DNA of 64,000 nt from G965240365 sp965240365 (GTDB lineage Bacteria; Pseudomonadota; Gammaproteobacteria; Eutrophobiales; Eutrophobiaceae): contig OZ251218.1 of the NCBI GenBank assembly GCA_965240365.1, forward strand, positions 1,860,001-1,924,000, given 5' to 3'. The number at the start of each line of letters is the position of its first letter. Positions within the stretch are counted from its first letter, which is position 1. This document shows positions 52,866 through 61,150 of the stretch, in pieces. A program made the translations under genes and the position numbers. The notes under the pieces were generated by a model. It saw only the letters and a list, made by a program, of their open reading frames with translations. It searched no databases and had not been told where the DNA came from.

Positions 52866-54002
52866 GTTTCAATGAGGCCGAGGCATAAACGCCTCGGATA
52901 TCTGGCCTAGCGCTGGCCTGAACACCCCAGGCTGAACCGGCTTCAATGAGGCCGAGGCGTAAACGCCTCGGATATAAGCTGAACTTGCTCGGTCGTATGA
53001 TGCGCCCCCGGCCGCTTCAATGAGGCCGAGGCGTAAACGCCTCGGATATTCCATTCTGGACAGGGCTTTGCGCCCTCATTTGTTAGCTTCAATGAGGCCG
53101 AGGCGTAAACGCCTCGGATATCAATCAATCGCTGGACGTGGATACCCATATCTCGCGGCTTCAATGAGGCCGAGGCGTAAACGCCTCGGATATACGATTG
53201 CCGTCACCATCCAGCTATAGGCGTCGCTGACGCTTCAATGAGGCCGAGGCGTAAACGCCTCGGATATCGAGGCTCCGATAAAAGCAATGGCATCCGACAA
53301 CAGTAGCTTCAATGAGGCCGAGGCGTAAACGCCTCGGATATTGTGAGACATAGTGTCGTCCGCGGCGCAAGCATCAAGGCTTCAATGAGGCCGAGGCGTA
53401 AACGCCTCGGATATCTCCGTTTGGCACTGGGGTAGTGGGAGCACGGAAGGCGCTTCAATGAGGCCGAGGCGTAAACGCCTCGGATATCCGCTAAAACAAC
53501 CTCTTTGAGATCGTCCGGGACATGGGGCTTCAATGAGGCCGAGGCGTAAACGCCTCGGATATACCGCTGGCCCAGGCGCGGGCATCCTCATCGGCCGCGC
53601 TTCAATGAGGCCGAGGCGTAAACGCCTCGGATATCCCCGAAACCCCAAAAAAACCAAAAATTCTAAAAAAAAGCTTCAATGAGGCCGAGGCGTAAACGCC
53701 TCGGATATTTCTTTGGGTTCCGCCAAGACCAACTTGTTTAGCTTGGCGCTTCAATGAGGCCGAGGCGTAAACGCCTCGGATATGTGGCGGCATGACGATC
53801 TCAAGCGAACAGGAAGCGCTCGCTTCAATGAGGCCGAGGCGTAAACGCCTCGGATATGCTGAACCGCCAGCGCAAGCCGCTGTTCCGCCGTGGGCTTCAA
53901 TGAGGCCGAGGCGTAAACGCCTCGGATATATTGTAGCGTCCCTAACACCTTCCGCACGGCAACGCTGCTTCAATGAGGCCGAGGCGTAAACGCCTCGGAT
54001 AT
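52866..54002 (-). CRISPR. CRISPR array, 16 repeats and 15 spacers (type I-G)
   Basis: The 36-base repeats occur at 52866, 52940, 53014, 53086, 53158, 53232, 53306, 53379, 53452, 53527, 53599, 53673, 53748, 53822, 53894 and 53967. Each contains the inverted repeat CCGAGGCGTAAACGCCTCGG. Spacers are 36-39 bases. The copy at 52866 has two changes (position 2 T, position 20 A), as expected at the leader-distal end. The minus-strand repeat ends in ATTGAAGC, a usual type I 5' handle of mature crRNA, so transcription should run on the minus strand from a leader beside cas2. Spacer 53635-53672 is very A-rich. Confidence 0.97.
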
Positions 54003-54269
54003 AGTCCACTTTACAACCTGCTGTTTCCCAAAGCAATATCGCCATGTTTTCAAGCGACCTGCCCGCGGCAGGCAGGCAGCCTGTCATAGAGGCCGAACTC
54101 CGTCCCGCGGCGCAGGCAAGCGCCTTAAAAAATCTTTTAATTCCAATATGTTAAAGAAATTCGAGCGGGGCCGGGCCGAATGCCGTCACTGGCCTGCTCG
54201 AAAACGTCAGGCGGGCATAGCGCATGACAATAAGTCGGCTCAAGCGCCCGCTCTCAACGTTTGATTATC
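54003..54269 (-). promoter_or_regulatory. probable CRISPR leader
   Basis: The 267 bases between cas2 and the nearest repeat contain an AT-rich core (TTAAAAAATCTTTTAATTCC at about 54124-54143). The array-proximal end (54015-54064) is duplicated 2.1 kb away at 51908-51957. An imperfect palindrome CCTGCCCGCGGCAGGCAGG is at 54058-54076. Position, AT-rich core and the intact repeat on this side identify it as leader; promoter elements were not resolved. Confidence 0.7.
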
Positions 54270-54563
54270 TTATATCACGGTCGCCTGGCGTTCTACCTTC
54301 GCAAAACTTTTGCCGATGCTCTGCACGGCCAGATGAATCTTGTCGGCGGGCCCAACATCGACCAGAAGAACGTGGTCTTCGCCATTTTTCACCAACTCGC
54401 GTAGCCGCGTTTCCAGTTCGGCGCGGCGCCGCCGGGTGAGCCGGCACTGAAAGACGGAAAGCTGAAGCCATTCGCCATAGCCCTGCATCGCCTTGAACAC
54501 GCGCCGCCAGCGCCGCTGATTGGAAATATCGTAAGTGACGATATAAAGCCGTTCATCGCTCAT
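54270..54563 (-). CDS. cas2: CRISPR-associated endonuclease Cas2
   Basis: A 97-residue ferredoxin-like protein. RLYIVTYDISNQRRWRRVFK holds the conserved metal-binding aspartate D12; FQCRLTRRRRAELETRLREL and LLVDVGPADK follow. With Cas1 it forms the spacer integration complex. It is the last gene of the cas operon, 22 bases after the cas4-cas1 stop. Confidence 0.95.
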   Translation of the reverse strand: MSDERLYIVTYDISNQRRWRRVFKAMQGYGEWLQLSVFQCRLTRRRRAELETRLRELVKNGEDHVLLVDVGPADKIHLAVQSIGKSFAKVERQATVI

Positions 54564-54585
54564 GCGCTACGCCCGGGTTCTCTTC

Positions 54586-56310
54586 TCAACGCGGCAGGTA
54601 ATGCGGATAGCTCGGCAACTCGCCGAGCAGGAAGCGCGACAACAGCCGGGCCTGCACCAGCAACATGCGGCGCATGCTGACCCGGTAGCCGAAGACCGGG
54701 TGGGTCGTGTCCTGCGACAGGCGGCGCTCGAAGGCCGCCACGAAACGGCGGCGGCCGGCCTGGGTCAGCGCGGTTCCGGTCGCGCCCACCACGAAATCCG
54801 CCGGACGCAACTCGCCGGTATTGATCGCCGAGAGCACCACGCTGTCGGCGATGACGGGGCGAAACGGCTCCATAAGATCGAGCGCCAGCGCCGGGCGGCC
54901 GTAGCGCGGCGCGTGATAGAAGCCGCGATAGGGATCAAGCCCGACGGACGCCAGCGCGATCGTTACATGCCGGGTCAGCATGGCATAGGCAAGCGACAGT
55001 ATGGCGTTCACGGGGTCGGTAGGCGGGCGGCGGTTGCGCGCCTTGAAGCGGAACGGCGCCAGTTCGGCCTCCGTGTCCGGCTGTTTGAGCAGGCCCGCGA
55101 AGGCGCGGAAATAGATAGCCGCAGCGTCGCCCTCCATCCCCAGAAGCTCGGCCGTGCGCGCCGCCCTGCCGGTCGATCGGTGCGCGGCGCGCAGGCGATC
55201 AAGAACAGTCTGGCGCTCTTGCGGCGGCCCGCGCCAGTTCCGCCTTAAGATCGTGCGCTGATTCGTGATCTTGGCCGCGACCAGATCGCGCGCAAAGCGC
55301 AGGCAGGACGCCTCGTCGAAACTCATGCGGTACTGCGCCGTGCGTACCTCGACATTGCGATGACCGACGCCATGCGCCACGCCGCGAAACCAGCCGCCGT
55401 GGCTGTGGAAGGTTACCGGGATCTCGCGTTCGAACAGCGCGGCAAGCGCAGGCGTCGTGATCGACACGTTGCCGAACAGGGCGACATCAGAGATGTCGAT
55501 AAAGCGGACGCGATTTTCGCCCTGCTCTTCGTCGGTGATCTTCAGCGTCTCTCCCTCCTTGCCGATGCGCGCCCGCTGGGACTGCACCACCAGCGGCAGG
55601 GCATCGTCCGCCGGCACGGCAATGGGCCGCGGCGCGAGCGGCGAGCCGCTGAGCGCGCGCACCTCGTCCGGCAGGCAGACCGTCACCAGCGCGCAGCGCG
55701 GGCATTTGGGGCTGTCCTTAAGCGGCGGCGGGATGCGCCCCTGAGCAACGGTCAGGCGCAGGTCGCCGACGGCCGTCTGCGCCGCCGTACGCAGGGCCTC
55801 ATCGAACACGACACGCACCCGCTCGCGGCTTCCGGCGTAATAAATGGCGCCTTCTTCCACGCGGTAGCCCTGCTCTTCGAGCAGCAGGCCCTGAAGGCAG
55901 ACCTGAATGCGCTCGGGCTCATAGGCGCCCTGCGCGACATGCGGACGCTTGCCGCGTTTGTAGTCGATGGGCGTGACGACGCCGTCCTCGGCCTCGGCCA
56001 CATCGAGCTTGGCGATAACGCCGAGCGTCTGCGACGACAGCGTTATCGAGCGGCTGACGATCTTGTCAGCCTCGTCGTCCTCAAGCGCCGCGGGCGCGGG
56101 CAACGGCGCGCCGGGTTTATCGACGCGCGTATGGGCCCGCCGGCCCTCGACCGTGTCGCCGGTCTCGGCCCATTCGGCCTGCGTCCACATCAGGTAGGCA
56201 AGGCGCGGGCAATAGACGAACTCGTTCACCATCCGCGCCGGCACAAGCGGCGTCTCGCCGCTGACCGGCGGGGCGGACAGGTGGAGTTCGAGTTGTTCAT
56301 TGGGGGGCAT
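54586..56310 (-). CDS. cas4-cas1: Cas4-Cas1 fusion protein
   Basis: A 574-residue fusion. Residues 22-215 are Cas4: C34 (FVYCPRL) and C203, C206 and C212 (KCPRCALVTVC) hold the iron-sulfur cluster, and VTPIDYKRGKRPHVAQ (116-120 DYKRG) with D103 in KLDV belong to the RecB-like nuclease. Cas1 follows from about 230: E393 (LGMEGDAA), H466 (FYHAPRYG) and D478 (LALDLMEPFRP) are the integrase residues. Fused Cas4/1 is typical of I-G/I-U systems and selects PAM-bearing protospacers before integration. It overlaps csb2 by 14 bases. Confidence 0.96.
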   Translation of the reverse strand: MPPNEQLELHLSAPPVSGETPLVPARMVNEFVYCPRLAYLMWTQAEWAETGDTVEGRRAHTRVDKPGAPLPAPAALEDDEADKIVSRSITLSSQTLGVIAKLDVAEAEDGVVTPIDYKRGKRPHVAQGAYEPERIQVCLQGLLLEEQGYRVEEGAIYYAGSRERVRVVFDEALRTAAQTAVGDLRLTVAQGRIPPPLKDSPKCPRCALVTVCLPDEVRALSGSPLAPRPIAVPADDALPLVVQSQRARIGKEGETLKITDEEQGENRVRFIDISDVALFGNVSITTPALAALFEREIPVTFHSHGGWFRGVAHGVGHRNVEVRTAQYRMSFDEASCLRFARDLVAAKITNQRTILRRNWRGPPQERQTVLDRLRAAHRSTGRAARTAELLGMEGDAAAIYFRAFAGLLKQPDTEAELAPFRFKARNRRPPTDPVNAILSLAYAMLTRHVTIALASVGLDPYRGFYHAPRYGRPALALDLMEPFRPVIADSVVLSAINTGELRPADFVVGATGTALTQAGRRRFVAAFERRLSQDTTHPVFGYRVSMRRMLLVQARLLSRFLLGELPSYPHYLPR

Positions 56311-57841
56311 CGGCGGGGTCGTCTGCGGCGGCGAACAGACCGAGCCCGTAGTGACAAGCGAAGCCCAGGGCGAGCGGCCCTAAAACCGGTTCGGTAAAGG
56401 TCAAGGTCAAAAAACAGCCCAGTTTGTCAGGCTGTACCAGACCGCGCCGTGACCGGATACGATGGAATGCTATCGCGCGCTTGGGGTAGGCGTTCTGATC
56501 CAGTTCCACTACATCAGACAGGGCTGGAAACGTGCCACGTTGCGCGGTCTCTCGGGCTATTTGCTCTGCCACGCCGAAGTTGCGCTTAGCATGCCAGGGC
56601 ATGAGATAAGGCGTAATGCTGTGCCATTTGTGCGAGCATTGCAGCAAAGAAGAGTTTGGCGCAAAATCCTCCGGCGCGGCGATGTCTTCGAGCGCCAAGC
56701 GCCATTCCTTGCGCCCCCTCTCCCCATCGTCTTTGGTTCGCCCGTGAGCGAGCCATAACCGGTTCAAGCGATCGAGGCGTTGACGCGCGGCGTGAGAAAA
56801 ACCGTAACGGCAATAAACGATAAGATGATCGATCAGGTCGTCTCCGTCGGCGTCTTCCGGCAGAAAAAAGGCATGAGCATGAGCCGGGTCGTTGCGCCGC
56901 GGTCCTTTGGCATCGCGGCCGGAAAATTCCGGCGGAGGGTCGCCGCCGCCCGACATCAAGGCCAAACGCGCGATTTCGCCAATTTTAAGCGAGTCTTCAA
57001 TCCTTGACTGTGGCCGGCCAGCGAGCACGAAGCGCGCGACCTCGGGCTTGCCCGGCTGGTCTACCTTTGGTGGGAGGCGGCGTGACTGGGATTTTGGCAA
57101 CGGGCCGACCGGCGGCCGATCATAGACGATACTCCTCAAAGGTGGCGGCGACGACCAGCCTGCTTTCTGCCAGTCGCCGGTATCCACGGCGAGCGCGTCT
57201 GCCAATCGCTCGGGCAGGGTCCTCATAAGAATGGTTCGCTTTGCTTTTGTCATATTTTTTGCGCTGTCTAGAAACTTTGCCCGCCTCTGCGCCCAGGCGT
57301 CAGACGACAGCGGCACGGCAATGTCGGTAGGCGTCGTCCTTTCGTCCGGCTGCAAATCCGTGGTACGCGCACAGGCGTTGATCTCACCATCCCAATTTTC
57401 GGTGATGCGCGCGCTTGCCCAGCTTTCGGCACGCCCCAAATAACCCAAACGTTCCAGAAGATGCGCTGTAAGGGCCGTTTGCTCCGGCGTCAGGATCACG
57501 CCCGGCCATGCGACAATCAGTTCCGCATCCGACTCCAGTCGGAGAAATGCATCGTAAATAAGCTTCCTTTTCAAAGGCGCGGGCATATAAGCACGGATAT
57601 GCGTATGCACTGCATCGGGCAACCGGAAAACCGGCGCCTCGGAACTCAGACAATCGATCAGATCGTCTAGTGTAGCTTTGGGAAAACGCTTGTGATCCGC
57701 TTTCCGCCACCAGGTTGCAATGAGCGCGCGCAGGATTCGCGCCGGCTCCGGCGGCCAGGCCACATCCGCCTCATTGGCATGCCGGCTCCAGAGGGTCGCG
57801 TGATAGCGCCCGGCTGGAAAGCAGAAAGCGAAGGCAATCAT
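56297..57841 (-). CDS. csb2: Csb2 (Cas5/Cas6-type fusion of type I-G Cascade)
   Basis: A 514-residue protein. Residues about 1-110 (FAFCFPAGRYHATLWSRHAN, WPPEPARILRALIATWWRK) resemble the Cas5-like first part of GSU0054-type proteins. The C-terminal half, with HAHAFFLPEDADGDDLIDHL and FLTLTFTEPVLGPLALGFAC, is Cas6-like and probably processes the pre-crRNA. The exact catalytic residues cannot be fixed by eye. The start overlaps the csb1 stop (ATGA). Confidence 0.9.
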   Translation of the reverse strand: MIAFAFCFPAGRYHATLWSRHANEADVAWPPEPARILRALIATWWRKADHKRFPKATLDDLIDCLSSEAPVFRLPDAVHTHIRAYMPAPLKRKLIYDAFLRLESDAELIVAWPGVILTPEQTALTAHLLERLGYLGRAESWASARITENWDGEINACARTTDLQPDERTTPTDIAVPLSSDAWAQRRAKFLDSAKNMTKAKRTILMRTLPERLADALAVDTGDWQKAGWSSPPPLRSIVYDRPPVGPLPKSQSRRLPPKVDQPGKPEVARFVLAGRPQSRIEDSLKIGEIARLALMSGGGDPPPEFSGRDAKGPRRNDPAHAHAFFLPEDADGDDLIDHLIVYCRYGFSHAARQRLDRLNRLWLAHGRTKDDGERGRKEWRLALEDIAAPEDFAPNSSLLQCSHKWHSITPYLMPWHAKRNFGVAEQIARETAQRGTFPALSDVVELDQNAYPKRAIAFHRIRSRRGLVQPDKLGCFLTLTFTEPVLGPLALGFACHYGLGLFAAADDPADAPQ

Positions 57842-58887
57842 GAGATACTGGTTCCGTCCTGACTGCTGCTATCGTTATTATCCGTTTTATCTTTTTTGCT
57901 ACTTTTTTTAGGTGCCCAGGTGACTTGTGTGGTGGCCTTTTCTGCAAACAGTTTCTCTTCGGCAACGGCGGTGATGAGGCCGGGCAGTTCTTGCTCCAGT
58001 TCCGAAAGTTCGGGCAGTGTAGAATCTTGTTCCGGCTGGGTGACGGTAATCTCCCTGAGCGAAAGATCGCAGGCGGTGCGTAACCTCAGCCCCGTTGCAA
58101 GAAATTTGCGGATTTTGAAGAGGCTAAGCGCGATCAGCAGCTTTTCGACTTTTTCTCCCAAACCAAAAGCCCGGATCTGCGCGAGGTCTAGGTTGAAATA
58201 GGCGATAATTTTTTCCGCTGAATATTCATCACGAGAGAAGGGAACATTCCCATAACCTTTCGACGCACCACCGCCTTTGGTTCCCGCTGCGTCAACACGG
58301 TCGTTTTTTACACCACCACTGGAGGCGATCTGGACATTTTGCGCTTCGATGAAGCCTGAGAGCGCACGTGGAGTACGGACGACACCCGCAACTTCTAATA
58401 GAAAAACACCATGAATCAGGCTGTTAGGATCGTATTTCAACAATACAGGAAAGACCTGGTTTCGCATGTCGATGGGACGTTCGGCCTTCTCGTCATGGCC
58501 AATTTCCTTTTTTAGCTCGTCAAACCACTTCGAATCAGTGATGTAGGGAGAATTCAGGCGATGTGCCTCCAGCACGCTGTTGGTGAGTGGTTTTTTGTGC
58601 TTATCGACCACTTTAACCACCGGCAGGCCACACAATGGTTGCACCCAATTGTCGGCGACTTCATCCCAGCAAACGGCTTCCAGGCGGTTGGCCATGCTCT
58701 GCGCGGATTCGACGAGCAGCATGTCCGTGTCATCCGGCGCCTGGTAGGTTGCGGCCCCGAGATTGGGGAAACCTGTCGGCTGAAATCTCGTCCCTTGAAG
58801 CGGTTGCAATTCTGCTTCGATCAACAGACGCGGTGTGTCTTTCAATGCGGTAAAGCTGGCGGCAAGCGCCTCAGATGTATTAGACAT
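57838..58887 (-). CDS. csb1: Csb1 (Cas7-type backbone subunit of type I-G Cascade)
   Basis: A 349-residue protein of the GSU0053 family. PLQGTRFQPTGFPNLGAATY and DDTDMLLVESAQSMANRLEA near the N-terminus and the later FGLGEKVEKLLIALSLFKIR are characteristic. Cas7-type subunits assemble along the crRNA spacer. The start lies inside the csx17 end (overlap of eight bases), so the operon is translationally linked. Confidence 0.92.
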   Translation of the reverse strand: MSNTSEALAASFTALKDTPRLLIEAELQPLQGTRFQPTGFPNLGAATYQAPDDTDMLLVESAQSMANRLEAVCWDEVADNWVQPLCGLPVVKVVDKHKKPLTNSVLEAHRLNSPYITDSKWFDELKKEIGHDEKAERPIDMRNQVFPVLLKYDPNSLIHGVFLLEVAGVVRTPRALSGFIEAQNVQIASSGGVKNDRVDAAGTKGGGASKGYGNVPFSRDEYSAEKIIAYFNLDLAQIRAFGLGEKVEKLLIALSLFKIRKFLATGLRLRTACDLSLREITVTQPEQDSTLPELSELEQELPGLITAVAEEKLFAEKATTQVTWAPKKSSKKDKTDNNDSSSQDGTSIS

Positions 58888-61150
58888 GGATTTTTTCCTC
58901 CTTTTTTAAATCTGGATAAGCGCGTTCAATAAGCCTTTCGTGGGCTTTGGGCGCGATGGGGAACAATAAAACAGCCGTGAGGCGATCGGGATCGAGGGAC
59001 GCGGCGGGTTTGCGCTTCGCAAACGGCGCGGGCAAGCCCGCGCCCTGCGCGACGATCTGGGCGTGCCTGATCGCGTCACCGACACGCCCGGCACGAATAA
59101 GCCGAACGAGCAGTAGCGGATCAACGTGCTTTTTCTCGTTGACCTCTGCCGGTCCAACGCCTTCAGGTGCGAAAAGCGGCTTTAGTGACGCATAGGCGAA
59201 GGGCAGGGCATCCTCGCGTATACCTGGATCAGCATGCCCGCCCGCACGACACCAGGCAAGACCCGCCGCCAGCGCCGCGATGCGCGCATCGTCCGTCTGA
59301 CCGGCAAGAAAGGCGGCAACAGCGGCAAGCGGCGCAGCCCGCCAACCGCGCAGCGGCAACTCAGACTTTTCCAGTTTGGTGAAGCTATGCCGCTGTGCCT
59401 CGATCAATCGGCGTTCAAGCACAAGGGCCATGTCGCGGATCAGGTTGCGTCCGGTCCAGACGGTAAGCACTTGTGCTTCCGTCTTATCGCTCCAGCTTTC
59501 CCACCCTTTCGGCCAATCGAGCGGCACCAGATGGCGGCGGAAGGGTAAGCGAAAATCTCCAGCCGTTGCATCAAGGCTCGCCAGCGACTCGGCAAGCGCA
59601 AACTCGTGCGATCCATTGTTAGCTGCCTTGGCCCATTCCTCTGACAGGCGTGGAGACGTTGGCAAGGGCGGTGAACCCTTCTTGGCGTCACGCAATTTCG
59701 GTCGTCGCGCCACTTCGAGCATGAGCGTACCGAAGGCGATCAGCGCTTTTTGCACCGCTTCGGCCGAGCCGTCGCCGGTAAGCCGGAACAGGGCTTCGTC
59801 CAGGTTTCTGCTGATCTTTCTAAAGCAAGGCGGCGCGTTTTCGTCGCGCATGGCGCTGCGAGCGCGCGACAACCATCCGAAGGCATCAAGTTCCGAAACA
59901 AGAGAAGCTCGCGGGTTCTCTTGCGCGAACATACGGCCAAGCGGTGTGGCTTTCTTGGGGTTTTGTGGTTCTCGCTGAAGTAGTGCGAAACGCTGATACT
60001 CGGGCACTCCACGCTGTGACCCCAGCGTGTTTACGGCGATCGCAAATTCGAGCGCATCTTTTGCAGTTTTCTCACTCACCGTTGTGCGGCCCTCTGTAAG
60101 GAAGGCTGAAAGCTCGGCCAGACATACAGGGCGTGTCCAGATCGGCGCCCAGAACTCCGCAAAATTCTGATCATCGGTACTCGCTGCCGCTCCGCTTCCA
60201 GCCGTTAAGGCGCTCACCGTAAAGGGAAAGCCAAGCCGTATTTCGTTGCCTCCAAGCCGGCGGGTGGTAGTACCTGAGAAAAGGATTGCCCCTTCTAACA
60301 GTAAGATAAAGTCTATCGGGTTAAATGGCTGTTCACCCCTGAATCCCGATGTTGTATTTTCACCACTACCTGCTGGCTCATATTGTCCAAGGTTGCCCGA
60401 ACCGAGAGATGGCACTATATCAAGTCCAAGGCTCTCCCGGATCAGCGCTTTCGTGTTTTTAAGAGGCTTGCCAGTCTTGAAATCAAACGAACGTTCCAGA
60501 GCGCTTCCAAAATTCACACCGAAGTCGCGGCTGCCATCGACCCCGCCGGACCCGAGCAATGGGAACACCGTACTTTTCTGGGTGATACGTTGACAGGCAT
60601 CGAACCAACCGACTGCCCAGTCCGGTGCTTCCGAACGCAGATTTGCGATGGCGGACGCTTTACACCGCTTGATGAATGCCTCTAATTCCCTAAGGCGATT
60701 TTTCTCGTCTTCGGAAAGCGGTGGATTCTTTCGCTTCTTTTCCTTCAGTGGCTTGGCCTTTGCGCGCGCTTTATCAAGGTCTTTTATGATGCTGATAGAA
60801 CGGTAAATTTCGGCGGCGTTGCGCAATTTTTTGAACCGATCTCCGGCACTCTGATAGCGACGAACGATTTTTGCTCCCTGTCGAGACGATTCCTCATCAT
60901 CGCCTTCCAGAAAGCCGGCTCGCCCGTTCCACGGGGAAATGATCGGGCTTGGCTGGTATGTCTCTGTAAAAAAGCAAACAAGCTCATCTTCCGTCAACCT
61001 CGTTCGCAGCACAAACCGCTCATCACGCCAGAAGCCGCGCGCATCCTTGTCCACCTGTTCGGCAACAAGTCGGAAGACGCCGAGCGCCTTGAGATAGCCC
61101 GCAAGGGGCACTGGCGCGCAAGCCTCAAGAATATGGTTATAGATCGTCAT
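58880..61150 (-). CDS. csx17: Csx17 / Cas8-type large subunit of type I-G Cascade
   Basis: A 756-residue protein, the large subunit of the complex expected to recognise PAM. ACAPVPLAGYLKALGVFRLV near the start, NPIDFILLLEGAILFSGTTT and LPFRRHLVPLDWPKGWESWS are recognisable Csx17 segments. It takes the position between cas3 and csb1 in I-G operons. ATG 61150 is preferred; an open stretch up to 61201 overlaps cas3 further. It overlaps the cas3 3' end by 14 bases. Confidence 0.92.
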   Translation of the reverse strand: MTIYNHILEACAPVPLAGYLKALGVFRLVAEQVDKDARGFWRDERFVLRTRLTEDELVCFFTETYQPSPIISPWNGRAGFLEGDDEESSRQGAKIVRRYQSAGDRFKKLRNAAEIYRSISIIKDLDKARAKAKPLKEKKRKNPPLSEDEKNRLRELEAFIKRCKASAIANLRSEAPDWAVGWFDACQRITQKSTVFPLLGSGGVDGSRDFGVNFGSALERSFDFKTGKPLKNTKALIRESLGLDIVPSLGSGNLGQYEPAGSGENTTSGFRGEQPFNPIDFILLLEGAILFSGTTTRRLGGNEIRLGFPFTVSALTAGSGAAASTDDQNFAEFWAPIWTRPVCLAELSAFLTEGRTTVSEKTAKDALEFAIAVNTLGSQRGVPEYQRFALLQREPQNPKKATPLGRMFAQENPRASLVSELDAFGWLSRARSAMRDENAPPCFRKISRNLDEALFRLTGDGSAEAVQKALIAFGTLMLEVARRPKLRDAKKGSPPLPTSPRLSEEWAKAANNGSHEFALAESLASLDATAGDFRLPFRRHLVPLDWPKGWESWSDKTEAQVLTVWTGRNLIRDMALVLERRLIEAQRHSFTKLEKSELPLRGWRAAPLAAVAAFLAGQTDDARIAALAAGLAWCRAGGHADPGIREDALPFAYASLKPLFAPEGVGPAEVNEKKHVDPLLLVRLIRAGRVGDAIRHAQIVAQGAGLPAPFAKRKPAASLDPDRLTAVLLFPIAPKAHERLIERAYPDLKKEEKIHV

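Noticed and set aside
52869..54087. Open frames within the CRISPR region with repeated RGVYASASLK- or MRPRRKRLGY-like units
   Set aside because: They are translations of the CRISPR repeats with spacers between, not proteins.
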